From Pseudomonas frederiksbergensis (GTDB lineage Bacteria; Pseudomonadota; Gammaproteobacteria; Pseudomonadales; Pseudomonadaceae), in the NCBI RefSeq assembly GCF_017114915.1, contig NZ_JAAUOE010000029.1, forward strand, positions 1 to 64,000: a stretch of DNA of 64,000 nt, read 5' to 3'. Positions 8,679 to 18,133 of the stretch are shown one piece after another. The notes beneath the pieces were generated by a model. It did no database searches. It was not told the DNA's origin and saw nothing but the letters and a program-made list of their open reading frames with translations. How positions within the stretch are numbered: position 1 is the stretch's first letter; each line of letters starts with the position of its first letter. Position numbers and translations under genes: made by a program.

Positions 8679-9573
8679 TACAACCGCAACTCGCTGTGGC
8701 TATGTTGCCATCGTCGGCCGTCCCAACGTGGGCAAGTCCACGCTGCTGAACCATATCCTGGGTCAGAAACTGGCGATCACCTCGCGCAAGCCGCAGACCA
8801 CCCGTCACAACATGCTCGGCATCAAGACCGAAGGCGACGTGCAGGCGATCTACGTCGACACGCCGGGCATGCACAAGGGTGGCGAAAAGGCCCTGAACCG
8901 CTACATGAACAAAACCGCTTCGGCGGCGTTGAAAGACGTCGACGTGGTGATCTTCGTGGTTGACCGCACCAAGTGGACCGACGAAGACCAGATGGTCCTC
9001 GAGCGCGTTCAGTACGTGACCGGGCCGCTGATCGTGGCGCTGAACAAGACTGACCGTATCGAAGACAAATCCGAGCTGATGCCGCACCTGACCTGGTTGC
9101 AGGAACAGCTGCCGAACGCGCAGATCATGCCGATCTCGGCCCAGCACGGGCATAACCTCGACACGCTGGAGCGAGTGATCGCCGAGCACCTGCCGGAAAA
9201 CGATCACTTCTTCCCGGAAGACCAGATCACCGACCGCAGCAGCCGCTTCCTCGCCGCTGAACTGGTACGCGAAAAAATCATGCGCCAGATGGGCGCCGAG
9301 CTGCCGTACCAGATCACCGTGGAAATCGAAGAGTTCAAGCAGCAGGGCAAAACCCTGCACATCCATGCGTTGATCCTCGTCGAGCGTGACGGCCAGAAGA
9401 AAATCATCATTGGTGACAAGGGCGAGCGCATCAAGCGCATCGGCACCGAGGCGCGCAAGGACATGGAGCTGCTGTTCGACTCCAAGATCATGCTCAACCT
9501 GTGGGTCAAGGTGAAAGGCGGCTGGTCCGACGACGAACGTGCCTTGCGTTCGCTGGGTTATGGCGACCTGTAA
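8671..9573 (+). CDS. era: GTPase Era
   Basis: A 300-residue GTPase that binds 16S rRNA and helps mature the 30S subunit. The G1 motif GRPNVGKS is at residues 16-23, G3 is DTPG and G4 is NKTD. A C-terminal KH RNA-binding domain contains GDKGERIKRIG. ATG codons occur at 8665 and 8671 inside the end of rnc; GGAG at 8660-8663 is 7 bases from 8671 and only 1 from 8665, so 8671 (MTDTTATRCGYVAIVG) is chosen. A REP doublet follows, separating it from recO. Confidence 0.97.
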   Translation: MTDTTATRCGYVAIVGRPNVGKSTLLNHILGQKLAITSRKPQTTRHNMLGIKTEGDVQAIYVDTPGMHKGGEKALNRYMNKTASAALKDVDVVIFVVDRTKWTDEDQMVLERVQYVTGPLIVALNKTDRIEDKSELMPHLTWLQEQLPNAQIMPISAQHGHNLDTLERVIAEHLPENDHFFPEDQITDRSSRFLAAELVREKIMRQMGAELPYQITVEIEEFKQQGKTLHIHALILVERDGQKKIIIGDKGERIKRIGTEARKDMELLFDSKIMLNLWVKVKGGWSDDERALRSLGYGDL

Positions 9574-9601
9574 TCGCTTAACCCAGATTTACATAGATCC
9601 A

Positions 9602-9692
9602 CTGTAGGAGCGGGCTTGCCCGCGAAGACGGTCTGACAGTCACCATCAATATTGGCTGGAAGGATCCCTTCGCGAGCAAGCCCGCTACCACA
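9602..9692. repeat. REP doublet between era and recO
   Basis: CTGTAGGAGCGGGCTTGCCC (from 9602) and an inverted partner CTTCGCGAGCAAGCCCGCTA (9668-9687) form a REPIN-type pair about 40 bases apart. It is of the same sequence family as the pairs near 11.3, 22.1, 45.9 and 51.9 kb. Confidence 0.8.
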
Positions 9693-9747
9693 TTGGGCGA
9701 GTGCAATTTCACTGGCTGTATTCTCCTTTTAGAGATACTCGACGCCC

Positions 9748-10434
9748 ATGTCCCAACCACCCATCGCCCAACCCGCCTACGTACTCCACAGTCGCGCCTA
9801 CCGCGAAAACAGTGCGCTGGTGGATTTCCTCACGCCGCAAGGTCGGCTGCGGGCGGTGTTGCGCAGCGCGCGGGGCAAGGCCGGGACGTTGGCGCGGCCG
9901 TTCGTGCCGCTGGAGGTCGAGTTCCGTGGCCGGGGCGAGTTGAAAAACGTCGGTCGCATGGAAAGCGCCGGGGTTTCCACCTGGCTCAACGGCGAGGCGC
10001 TGTTCAGTGGCCTCTACCTCAACGAATTGCTGATTCGCCTGCTGCCTGCCGAAGATCCTCATCCCGGGGTCTTCGATCACTATGCCGCAACCTTGCTGGC
10101 CCTGGCCGAAGGCCGGCCGCTGGAGCCGTTGCTGCGCTCCTTCGAGTGGCGTTTGCTCGACGACCTCGGTTATGGCTTCGCACTGAATACCGACATCCAC
10201 GGCGACCCCATCGCGCCGGATGGCCTCTATCGTTTGCAAGTGGATGCCGGCCTGGAGCGGGTCTACCTGCTGCAGCCGGGCCTGTTCAATGGTATCGAAC
10301 TGCTGGCCATGGCTGACGCCGACTGGTCTGCGCCCGGTGCGCTGTCTGCAGCCAAGCGCTTGATGCGTCAGGCGCTGGCCGTTCATTTGGGCGGTCGTCC
10401 ATTGGTTAGTCGTGAGTTGTTTCGAAAGCCATAG
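9748..10434 (+). CDS. recO: DNA repair protein RecO
   Basis: A 228-residue recombination mediator that works with RecR and RecF to load RecA on gapped DNA. An N-terminal OB fold (YVLHSRAYRENSALVDFLTPQGRLRAVLRSARG, about residues 10-43) is followed by the helical RecO C-terminal domain. The zinc-ribbon cysteines found in some homologues are absent, as is common in Pseudomonas. It starts at ATG 9748 behind the REP pair, and pdxJ follows after 43 bases. Confidence 0.95.
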   Translation: MSQPPIAQPAYVLHSRAYRENSALVDFLTPQGRLRAVLRSARGKAGTLARPFVPLEVEFRGRGELKNVGRMESAGVSTWLNGEALFSGLYLNELLIRLLPAEDPHPGVFDHYAATLLALAEGRPLEPLLRSFEWRLLDDLGYGFALNTDIHGDPIAPDGLYRLQVDAGLERVYLLQPGLFNGIELLAMADADWSAPGALSAAKRLMRQALAVHLGGRPLVSRELFRKP

Positions 10435-10477
10435 GGTATGCTGTGCACCGAACTTTCCCTCTTTCAGGAGCGCTTCC

Positions 10478-11224
10478 GTGACCACCAGCAATCGCATTCT
10501 TCTTGGCGTGAACATCGACCACGTTGCCACCCTGCGTCAGGCCCGGGGGACTCGTTACCCGGATCCGGTCAAGGCAGCGCTGGACGCCGAAGAGGCGGGC
10601 GCTGATGGCATCACCGTGCACCTGCGTGAAGACCGCCGGCACATTCAGGAGCGCGACGTACTGCTGCTTAAGGACGTGCTGCAAACCCGCATGAACTTCG
10701 AAATGGGTGTCACCGAAGAAATGATGGCGTTCGCCGAGCGCATTCGCCCGGCGCACATTTGCCTGGTGCCGGAAACCCGTCAGGAACTGACCACTGAAGG
10801 CGGTCTGGATGTGGCGGGGCAGGAAACGCGGATCAAGGCAGCAGTGGATCGTCTGGCGAAAATCGGCTGTGAAGTGTCGCTGTTCATTGACGCTGATGAG
10901 CGGCAGATCGAAGCATCGCGCCGTGTCGGCGCGCCGGCGATTGAATTGCACACCGGGCGCTATGCGGACGCCGAGACACCCAGCGAAGTCGCTGAAGAAC
11001 TCAAGCGCGTGGCCGATGGCGTGGCATTCGGTCTGGCCCAGGGGCTGATCGTCAACGCCGGCCACGGTCTGCACTACCACAACGTCGAAGCGGTCGCGGC
11101 GATCAAGGGCGTCAACGAACTGAACATCGGCCATGCGTTGGTGGCCCATGCGTTGTTCGTCGGGTTCAAGTCGGCGGTGTCGGAGATGAAGGCGCTGATT
11201 CTGGCTGCTGCACTAAAGGGTTGA
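10478..11224 (+). CDS. pdxJ: pyridoxine 5'-phosphate synthase
   Basis: A 248-residue TIM-barrel enzyme that condenses 1-deoxyxylulose 5-phosphate with 3-amino-2-oxopropyl phosphate to make pyridoxine 5'-phosphate, the last ring-forming step of vitamin B6 synthesis. The conserved NIDHVATLRQAR lies near the N-terminus, and EADxRRHIQ- and ELHTGRYA-type phosphate and substrate motifs follow. The open frame extends upstream to 10412 inside recO, but AGGAG at 10466-10470 lies 7 bases before the GTG at 10478, and MTTSNRILLGVNIDH is the family start. Confidence 0.97.
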   Translation: MTTSNRILLGVNIDHVATLRQARGTRYPDPVKAALDAEEAGADGITVHLREDRRHIQERDVLLLKDVLQTRMNFEMGVTEEMMAFAERIRPAHICLVPETRQELTTEGGLDVAGQETRIKAAVDRLAKIGCEVSLFIDADERQIEASRRVGAPAIELHTGRYADAETPSEVAEELKRVADGVAFGLAQGLIVNAGHGLHYHNVEAVAAIKGVNELNIGHALVAHALFVGFKSAVSEMKALILAAALKG

Positions 11225-11240
11225 GATCGGCGGTGCTGCC

Positions 11241-11330
11241 TTCGCGGGCAAGCCTCGCTCCTACAGTTTCGTGTCGATACGCAATTGTGTGTTCGACGCA
11301 AACCTGTAGGAGCGAGGCTTGCCCGCGAAG
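11241..11330. repeat. REP doublet between pdxJ and mltF
   Basis: TTCGCGGGCAAGCCTCGCTC (11241-11260) and its inverted copy GTAGGAGCGAGGCTTGCCCG (11306-11325) face each other between two convergent genes. It lies at a junction where gene order differs from that remembered for P. aeruginosa. Confidence 0.85.
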
Positions 11331-11353
11331 GCGTCATCGGAGACAACAATAAT

Positions 11354-12814
11354 TTAAAGCTGTGGGGTTTCCTGGCTCGGTTTGGTCTTGTCGACCCCCG
11401 GCACGTGCAGGTTGCCCTCGGCGACCTGATTGCCTTCCAGTTGCGGCTGTGTGACCCACGTCAGGATGTCGTAGTAACGACGGATGTTCGCCACGAAGTG
11501 CACCGGCTCGCCGCCTCGGGCATAGCCGTAACGGGTCTTGCTGTACCACTGTTTCTGCGAGAGGCGTGGCAGGATCTTCTTCACGTCCAGCCACTTGTCC
11601 GGGTTCAGCCCTTCCTTGGCCGCCAGTTTGCGCGCGTCATCCAGGTGACCGCTGCCAACGTTATAGGCTGCCAATGCGAACCACGTACGATCCGGCTCCT
11701 GGATCGACTCGTCCAATTGATCCTTCATGTAGGCCAGGTACTTCGCGCCGCCCATGATGCTCTGCTTGGGGTCGAGGCGATTGGACACGCCCATGGCCTG
11801 CGCCGTGTTCTGGGTCAGCATCATCAATCCGCGCACGCCGGTCTTGGACGTGACCGCCGCTTGCCACAACGACTCCTGATAACCGATTGCCGCGAGCAGA
11901 CGCCAGTCGACCTTTTCTTCCTTGGCGTATGTCTTGAAGTGCTTTTCGTACTTGGGTAGCCGCTGCTGCAAATGCTGGGCAAAGGTGTAGGCGCCCATGT
12001 AACCGAGTACATCGACATGCCCGTAATAGCGGTCCTTGAGGCGTTGCAAGGTGCCGTTTTTCTTTACTTTGTCGAGGTAGGCGTTGATCTCGTTGAGCAG
12101 GCTGTTGTCTTCGCCGGGGGCCACGGCCCAGCTTTGATTACTGGCGTCACCAAGATCGAAGGCGACTCGTACGTTGGGGAAGTAGACCTGGTTCATCGCC
12201 ACTTCGTTGGAATCGACCAGGGTCAGGTCGATCTGATCTTCATCGACCATGCGCAGCAAGTCGACGACTTCAACCGCGTCGGACTCTTCGTATTCGATGC
12301 CGGGATATTTCTTTTTAAGCTCGGCCAATTGCTCGGCATGGGTGCTGCCTTTGAGCACCATGATCTTCTTGCCGACCAGATCGCCTGCATCGGTCGGCCG
12401 CGACTGGCCGTTGCGATAGATGATCTGTGGGGTGACTTCAAGGTAGGAGTGGGAAAATCGCACCTGCTTTTTGCGTTCCTCGCTGCTGACCAGGCCGGCA
12501 GCCGCCAGCACCGGGCCACTGGGCTTGCCCACCTGATTGAACAGGTCGTCGAGGTTGTCGGCGGTTTCGATCTTGAGTTCGACCCCCAGATCGTCGGCGA
12601 AGCGCTTCACCAGCTCGTATTCGAAGCCGGTTTCACCGTTGCGATCCTGAAAGTAGGTGGCGGGGCTGTTACGGGTAACCACCCGCAGCACGCCATCCTC
12701 CTTTACGCGCTCCAGCGTGTTGGGTTTATCAACACAGCCACTGAGCATCAGGAAGAGTCCGGTTGCGATCAGCCATTTGGCGTACCGCGGACGCAAAGCC
12801 ATTGGGGAAAACAT
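11354..12814 (-). CDS. mltF: membrane-bound lytic murein transglycosylase F
   Basis: A 486-residue lipoprotein that cleaves peptidoglycan to 1,6-anhydro products. The signal peptide ends in the lipobox LMLSGC with Cys27 as the lipidated residue. An SBP-bac-3-like regulatory domain spans about residues 40-265 and a C-terminal SLT domain contains the catalytic Glu314 in AIGYQESLWQ. The frame extends to 12958, but that would place 48 non-signal residues before the leader; CAT at 12812-12814 gives MFSPMALRPRYAKWL, the expected start. It is divergent from purL. Confidence 0.95.
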   Translation of the reverse strand: MFSPMALRPRYAKWLIATGLFLMLSGCVDKPNTLERVKEDGVLRVVTRNSPATYFQDRNGETGFEYELVKRFADDLGVELKIETADNLDDLFNQVGKPSGPVLAAAGLVSSEERKKQVRFSHSYLEVTPQIIYRNGQSRPTDAGDLVGKKIMVLKGSTHAEQLAELKKKYPGIEYEESDAVEVVDLLRMVDEDQIDLTLVDSNEVAMNQVYFPNVRVAFDLGDASNQSWAVAPGEDNSLLNEINAYLDKVKKNGTLQRLKDRYYGHVDVLGYMGAYTFAQHLQQRLPKYEKHFKTYAKEEKVDWRLLAAIGYQESLWQAAVTSKTGVRGLMMLTQNTAQAMGVSNRLDPKQSIMGGAKYLAYMKDQLDESIQEPDRTWFALAAYNVGSGHLDDARKLAAKEGLNPDKWLDVKKILPRLSQKQWYSKTRYGYARGGEPVHFVANIRRYYDILTWVTQPQLEGNQVAEGNLHVPGVDKTKPSQETPQL

Positions 12815-13016
12815 CTGCGCAGTATACGCAAAGGACCACCAGCGCCATATCTCGACAGCGAAGGGCTTGTCTGCTAGAGCGTCAGAAACCCGCTTGGAGC
12901 CCGCAGGAACTGGCCCGAACAGCATTTTGTGACAGAAAAAATAACCCCCGGTGCGCATCTGTTTAAGGCCCGAATCCCCGGCCCGACGTTCGGGTGCAAC
13001 CGCGCGTACCGTTTCG

Positions 13017-13046
13017 GGTGATGTCGCGGGCGGTTTAGGCTAGAAT
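13017..13046 (+). promoter_or_regulatory. possible purL promoter
   Basis: TAGAAT at 13041-13046 is a good -10 box 42 bases before the purL ATG. The -35 region is weak (GTGATG at 13018-13023 with a 17-base spacer). No operator was recognised. The rest of the 274-base mltF/purL gap shows nothing else clear. Confidence 0.35.
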
Positions 13047-13088
13047 GCACGGCCTCAAAGCACACCCCTTCCCGAGGCTGTCCCGAAG

Positions 13089-16000
13089 ATGTTGATCCTG
13101 CGCGGCGCTCCTGCCCTTTCTGCCTTTCGCCACAGCAAACTCCTTGAGCAACTGAGCCAGAAGGTTCCAGCTGTCAGCGGCTTGTATGCTGAATTCGCTC
13201 ACTTCGCCGAAGTCACCGGCGTCCTGACCGGCGACGAACAGCAGGTGCTCGCGCGCCTTCTGAAGTACGGCCCTAGCGTTCCGGTACAAGAGCCCACTGG
13301 TCGTCTGTTCCTGGTGTTGCCGCGTTTCGGCACCATTTCGCCGTGGTCCAGTAAAGCCAGCGACATCGCTCGCAACTGCGGCCTGACCAAGATCCAGCGC
13401 CTGGAGCGCGGTATCGCATTCTACGTCGCCGGCCAGTTCAGCGACGCTGAGGCTCAGCTGATCTCTGACGCGCTGCACGACCGCATGACCCAGATCGTGC
13501 TGGGCAACCTCGAACAAGCCTCCGGCCTGTTCAGCCACGCCGAGCCAAAGCCGCTGACCGCGATCGACGTGCTGGGCGGCGGCCGCGCCGCGCTGGAAAA
13601 AGCCAACACCGAGCTGGGCCTGGCCCTGGCCGAAGACGAGATCGACTACCTGGTCAACGCCTTCGTTGGTTTGAAGCGCAACCCGCACGACATCGAATTG
13701 ATGATGTTCGCCCAGGCGAACTCCGAGCACTGCCGCCACAAGATCTTCAACGCCAGTTGGGACATCGACGGTCAGAGCCAGGAAAAAAGCCTGTTCGGCA
13801 TGATCAAGAACACCTATCAGATGCACAACGAAGGCGTGCTGTCGGCTTATAAGGACAACGCCTCGGTCATCGTCGGCTCCGTGGCCGGCCGTTTCTTCCC
13901 GGACCCTGAAACCCGCCAGTACGGCGCGGTGCAGGAGCCGGTGCACATCCTGATGAAAGTCGAAACGCACAACCACCCGACCGCGATTGCCCCGTTCCCG
14001 GGCGCGTCCACCGGTAGTGGCGGCGAGATTCGTGACGAAGGCGCTACCGGTCGCGGCGCCAAGCCAAAGGCTGGCCTGACCGGTTTCACCGTGTCGAACC
14101 TGCAGATCCCGGGCTTCGAACAGCCGTGGGAAGTGCCATACGGCAAGCCCGAGCGCATCGTTACCGCGCTGGACATCATGATCGAAGGCCCATTGGGCGG
14201 CGCCGCGTTCAACAACGAATTCGGCCGTCCGGCCCTGACCGGTTACTTCCGTACCTTCGAACAATCGATCAGCACTCCGCACGGTGACGAAGTTCGTGGT
14301 TACCACAAGCCGATCATGCTGGCTGGCGGCATGGGCAACATCCGTGAAGAACACGTCAAGAAAGGCGAGATCGTCGTCGGCTCCAAGCTGATCGTGCTCG
14401 GCGGCCCGGCGATGCTGATCGGCCTGGGTGGCGGCGCGGCTTCCTCCATGGCCACCGGCACCAGCTCGGCAGACCTGGACTTCGCTTCCGTACAACGTGA
14501 AAACCCTGAGATGGAGCGTCGTTGCCAGGAAGTCATCGACCGTTGCTGGCAACTGGGCGATAAAAACCCGATCAGCTTCATCCACGACGTCGGCGCGGGC
14601 GGTCTGTCCAACGCCTTCCCGGAACTGGTCAACGATGGCGACCGTGGTGGCCGTTTCGAACTGCGCAACATTCCAAACGACGAGCCGGGCATGGCCCCGC
14701 ACGAAATCTGGAGTAACGAATCCCAGGAACGCTACGTTCTGGCAGTCGGCCCGGCGGACTTCGAACGCTTCCAGGCGATCTGCGAACGTGAGCGTTGCCC
14801 GTTTGCCGTGGTTGGCGAAGCCACTGCCGAGCCGCAACTGACCGTGACCGACAGCCACTTCGGCAACAGCCCGGTGGACATGCCGCTCGAAGTGCTGCTG
14901 GGTAAAGCCCCGCGCATGCACCGTTCGGTGGTTCGTGAAAACGAGCTGGGCGACGATTTCGATCCGTCGACCCTCGACATCGCCAACTGCGTCGAGCGCG
15001 TCCTGCATCACCCGGCCGTGGCCAGCAAAAGCTTCCTGATCACCATCGGCGACCGCACCATCACCGGCCTCGTGGCCCGTGACCAGATGGTCGGCCCGTG
15101 GCAGGTCCCGGTGGCCGACGTTGCCGTCACCGCCACCAGCTTCGACGTCTACACCGGTGAAGCCATGGCCATGGGCGAGCGCACTCCGCTGGCCCTGCTG
15201 GACGCTCCGGCGTCGGGTCGTATGGCGATCGGTGAAACCCTGACCAACATCGCCGCCTCGCGCATTGCCAAAATTTCCGACATAAAACTGTCGGCGAACT
15301 GGATGTCCGCTGCCGGTCACCCGGGTGAAGACGCGCGTCTGTACGACACCGTGAAAGCGGTCGGCATGGAACTGTGCCCTGAGCTGGGCATCACCATTCC
15401 GGTGGGCAAGGACTCCATGTCCATGGCCACCCGCTGGAACGACGAGGGCGTGGACAAGACCGTGACCTCGCCGATGTCCCTGATCGTGACCGGTTTCGCG
15501 CCAGTGGCTGACATCCGTCAGACCCTGACCCCGCAACTGCGCATGGACAAGGGCACCACCGACCTGATCCTGATCGACCTCGGTCGTGGCCAGAACCGCA
15601 TGGGCGCCTCGATCCTCGCGCAGGTTCACGGCAAGCTCGGCAAACAGGCTCCGGACGTCGATGACGCCGAAGACCTGAAAGCCTTCTTCGCCGTGATCCA
15701 GGGCCTCAATGCCGACGGTCATCTGCTGGCGTACCACGACCGTTCCGACGGTGGTCTGCTGACCAGCGTGGTGGAAATGGCGTTTGCCGGTCACTGCGGC
15801 CTGAGCCTGAACCTCGACGGTCTGGCAGAAACCTCCGCCGATATCGCTGCGATCCTGTTCAACGAAGAACTGGGCGCCGTGATCCAGGTTCGCCAGGACG
15901 CTACTCCGGACATCCTCGCGCAGTTCAGTGCTGCCGGTCTGAGTGATTGTGTATCGGTGATCGGTCAGCCAATGAACAACGGCCAGATCAACATCACCTT

Positions 16001-16985
16001 TAACGGTGACACGGTGTTCGAAGGTGAGCGTCGTCTGCTGCAACGTCAGTGGGCTGAAACCAGCTACCAGATCCAGCGTCTGCGTGATAACGCCGATTGC
16101 GCCGAGCAAGAGTTCGACGTGCTGCTGGAAGAAGACAACCCGGGCCTGAGCGTCAAGCTGAGCTACGACGTCAACCAGGACGTCGCCGCGCCTTACATCA
16201 AGAAAGGCATTCGCCCACAGGTTGCCGTGCTGCGTGAGCAGGGCGTCAACGGTCAGGTGGAAATGGCGGCCGCGTTCGACCGTGCCGGTTTCAACGCGAT
16301 CGACGTGCACATGAGCGACATTCTGGCTGGCCGTGTCGACCTGAACGACTTCAAGGGCATGGTCGCTTGCGGCGGTTTCTCCTACGGCGACGTATTGGGT
16401 GCCGGTGAAGGCTGGGCCAAGTCCGCGCTGTTCAACAGCCGCGCTCGCGATGCCTTCCAGGGCTTCTTCGAACGGACCGACAGCTTCACCCTCGGTGTGT
16501 GCAACGGTTGCCAGATGATGTCCAACCTGCATGAACTGATCCCGGGCAGCGAGTTCTGGCCGCACTTCGTGCGCAACCGTTCCGAGCAGTTCGAAGCCCG
16601 CGTGGCCATGGTTCAGATCCAGGAGTCGAACTCGATCTTCCTGCAAGGCATGGCCGGTTCGCGTATGCCGATTGCCATCGCCCACGGCGAAGGCCATGCC
16701 GAATTCGCCAGCGAAGAAGCCTTGCTGCAAGCCGATCTGTCGGGTTGCGTGGCGATGCGTTTCGTCGATAACCACGGCAAAGTCACCGAGAAATACCCGG
16801 CTAACCCGAACGGCTCGCCGCGGGGTATCACCGGTTTGACCAGCCGCGACGGTCGCGTGACCATCATGATGCCGCACCCGGAGCGTGTGTTCCGTGCAGT
16901 GCAGAACTCGTGGCGTTCGGAGGACTGGAACGAAGACGCACCGTGGATGCGCATGTTCCGTAATGCTCGCGTCTGGGTGAACTAA
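13089..16985 (+). CDS. purL: phosphoribosylformylglycinamidine synthase
   Basis: A 1298-residue single-chain (large) FGAM synthase, the fourth step of de novo purine synthesis: FGAR plus glutamine and ATP to FGAM. An N-terminal PurS-like domain, a linker, two AIRS-like halves (NSEHCRHK motif, glycine-rich ATP loops) and a C-terminal glutamine amidotransferase are present. The amidotransferase nucleophile is Cys1138 in LGVCNGCQMM, with the His/Glu of MPHPERVF near the end. The start is ATG 13089. The gene is full length. Confidence 0.98.
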   Translation: MLILRGAPALSAFRHSKLLEQLSQKVPAVSGLYAEFAHFAEVTGVLTGDEQQVLARLLKYGPSVPVQEPTGRLFLVLPRFGTISPWSSKASDIARNCGLTKIQRLERGIAFYVAGQFSDAEAQLISDALHDRMTQIVLGNLEQASGLFSHAEPKPLTAIDVLGGGRAALEKANTELGLALAEDEIDYLVNAFVGLKRNPHDIELMMFAQANSEHCRHKIFNASWDIDGQSQEKSLFGMIKNTYQMHNEGVLSAYKDNASVIVGSVAGRFFPDPETRQYGAVQEPVHILMKVETHNHPTAIAPFPGASTGSGGEIRDEGATGRGAKPKAGLTGFTVSNLQIPGFEQPWEVPYGKPERIVTALDIMIEGPLGGAAFNNEFGRPALTGYFRTFEQSISTPHGDEVRGYHKPIMLAGGMGNIREEHVKKGEIVVGSKLIVLGGPAMLIGLGGGAASSMATGTSSADLDFASVQRENPEMERRCQEVIDRCWQLGDKNPISFIHDVGAGGLSNAFPELVNDGDRGGRFELRNIPNDEPGMAPHEIWSNESQERYVLAVGPADFERFQAICERERCPFAVVGEATAEPQLTVTDSHFGNSPVDMPLEVLLGKAPRMHRSVVRENELGDDFDPSTLDIANCVERVLHHPAVASKSFLITIGDRTITGLVARDQMVGPWQVPVADVAVTATSFDVYTGEAMAMGERTPLALLDAPASGRMAIGETLTNIAASRIAKISDIKLSANWMSAAGHPGEDARLYDTVKAVGMELCPELGITIPVGKDSMSMATRWNDEGVDKTVTSPMSLIVTGFAPVADIRQTLTPQLRMDKGTTDLILIDLGRGQNRMGASILAQVHGKLGKQAPDVDDAEDLKAFFAVIQGLNADGHLLAYHDRSDGGLLTSVVEMAFAGHCGLSLNLDGLAETSADIAAILFNEELGAVIQVRQDATPDILAQFSAAGLSDCVSVIGQPMNNGQINITFNGDTVFEGERRLLQRQWAETSYQIQRLRDNADCAEQEFDVLLEEDNPGLSVKLSYDVNQDVAAPYIKKGIRPQVAVLREQGVNGQVEMAAAFDRAGFNAIDVHMSDILAGRVDLNDFKGMVACGGFSYGDVLGAGEGWAKSALFNSRARDAFQGFFERTDSFTLGVCNGCQMMSNLHELIPGSEFWPHFVRNRSEQFEARVAMVQIQESNSIFLQGMAGSRMPIAIAHGEGHAEFASEEALLQADLSGCVAMRFVDNHGKVTEKYPANPNGSPRGITGLTSRDGRVTIMMPHPERVFRAVQNSWRSEDWNEDAPWMRMFRNARVWVN

Positions 16986-17005
16986 GGGCGGGGGAACTGA
17001 TTGCC

Positions 17006-17317
17006 GTGTACAAGCTCAGTTTTTTTGTTCCGGCCAGTCACGTCGAAGTGGTCAAAAGCGCTGTATTCGCCGCCGGTGGCGGGCGGGTCGGGGCTTATGA
17101 CCACTGTGCGTGGCAGGTGTTTGGCCTGGGCCAGTTTCGTCCACTGGAGGGCAGCCAGCCGTTCATTGGCGAGGCTGGGCAGGTCGAGCAGGTTGAGGAA
17201 TGGAAGGTTGAGCTGGTGGTGGCCGATGAGTTGATTCGGGCGGTGGTGGTGGCTCTGAAAGAGAGTCATCCCTATGAGACGCCGGCTTATGAGGTGTGGC
17301 GGCTGGAAGATTTTTGA
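17006..17317 (+). CDS. YqfO/NIF3-like domain protein
   Basis: A 103-residue protein beginning MYKLSFFVPASHVEVVKSAV and ending in HPYETPAYEVWRLEDF, the small alpha-beta domain found inserted in NIF3/YqfO proteins and also encoded alone in Pseudomonas. That free-standing form is cytosolic and of unknown function; a metal-sensing PII-like fold is commonly proposed for the family. The start is GTG 17006 preceded by a G-rich stretch 8-15 bases upstream. It follows purL by 20 bases and ends at a strong terminator, so it is probably the last gene of the purL transcript. Confidence 0.85.
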   Translation: MYKLSFFVPASHVEVVKSAVFAAGGGRVGAYDHCAWQVFGLGQFRPLEGSQPFIGEAGQVEQVEEWKVELVVADELIRAVVVALKESHPYETPAYEVWRLEDF

Positions 17318-17338
17318 TCTTCCGGTCTGCTGAAATGA

Positions 17339-17372
17339 AAAACCCGCTGAATTCGCGTTCAGCGGGTTTTTT
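17339..17372 (+). terminator. rho-independent terminator after purL and the YqfO-like gene
   Basis: AACCCGCTGAA (17341-17351) and TTCAGCGGGTT (17358-17368) form a perfect 11-bp stem with loop TTCGCG, followed by a run of T to 17372. Confidence 0.93.
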
Positions 17373-17440
17373 GTTACTCGGGATTTGCCCCCCCGGCAAG
17401 CCCCCTCGCTACAAAAGCCCTTCACACGTCTGGGAGATTT

Positions 17441-17550
17441 GATCGTTCCCACGCTCTGCGTGGGAATGCCTCAACGGACGCTCTGCGTTCGGCTCTGGAG
17501 GGGACGCGGAGCGTCCCGGGCTGCATTCCCACGCGGAGCGTGGGAACGAT
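17441..17550. repeat. composite palindromic repeat, copy A of three
   Basis: A 110-base element starting GATCGTTCCCACGCTCTGCG and ending in the inverted CGCGGAGCGTGGGAACGAT. Inside are GACGCTCTGCGTTC and GGGACGCGGAGCGTCCC, so it is a palindrome nested in a palindrome. Near-identical copies are at 47542-47650 and 49692-49792. It lies between the purL-operon terminator and the L,D-transpeptidase 3' end. Confidence 0.9.
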
Positions 17551-17573
17551 AATTACGGTCATTGCGAGGGAGG

Positions 17574-18077
17574 TTACGGCCGGATTTCTATCATCGTGCC
17601 GTCCGGCACCAGGCCCCAGACTTCACGCATGTCCATATTGCGCATGGCGATGCAGCCGTCGGTCCAGTCCAGGGTGTGGAACAGGTCTTCGGGGTTGTCT
17701 TCGGTGTCCGGGGTTCCGTGGATCATGATCATGCCGCCGGGCTCGACGCCTTCGCGCCGTGCGCGGGCGGAGTCGCTGATGTTGGGATAGGAGATGTGCA
17801 TCGCCAGGTTGAAACGGTCGCTGGTCTTGCGCCAGTCCAGCCAGTAAAGGCCTTCGGGGGTGCGCTTATCACCTTCCATCAGTTTGGGGCCGATGGGGCG
17901 TTTGCCCAATGAAATGCGATAGGTCTTGAACGGCTTGCCGTCGTTGATCAATTGCAACTGGTGGGCAGATTTGAGGACCAGAACTTTTTCGATGACTTTG
18001 CCATCCGGGGCGGTCGCGACGGAAGCCTGGGAGACGGCGACGAACGATAAGCAAAACAGGGCAAGCAGCCAGCGCAT
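17574..18077 (-). CDS. L,D-transpeptidase (YkuD family)
   Basis: A 167-residue periplasmic protein with a signal peptide (MRWLLALFCLSFVAVSQASV, cleavage probably near residue 19-22). The YkuD catalytic core is present: H120-G121 in MIMIHGTPDTEDN and the nucleophile Cys142 in DWTDGCIAMRNMDMREVW. Family members crosslink peptidoglycan through 3-3 links or attach proteins to it; which applies here cannot be read from the sequence. The usual SxGC motif is TDGC here. It is transcribed alone on the minus strand, with copy A of the palindromic repeat past its 3' end. Confidence 0.9.
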   Translation of the reverse strand: MRWLLALFCLSFVAVSQASVATAPDGKVIEKVLVLKSAHQLQLINDGKPFKTYRISLGKRPIGPKLMEGDKRTPEGLYWLDWRKTSDRFNLAMHISYPNISDSARARREGVEPGGMIMIHGTPDTEDNPEDLFHTLDWTDGCIAMRNMDMREVWGLVPDGTMIEIRP

Positions 18078-18133
18078 TGAAACGATATCCCTAAGAGGTG
18101 TCGCGACTATTTTGGTTTTTAATTAACAGTAGT

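Noticed and set aside
9602..9692. CRISPR-like repeats
   Set aside because: The repeats are paired palindromes of REP type with no regular spacers and no cas genes nearby.
13035..16877. 1280-codon open frame antisense to purL
   Set aside because: It mirrors the high-GC codon pattern of purL, is rich in His/Gln/Val/Gly typical of complement frames, and has no recognisable domain.
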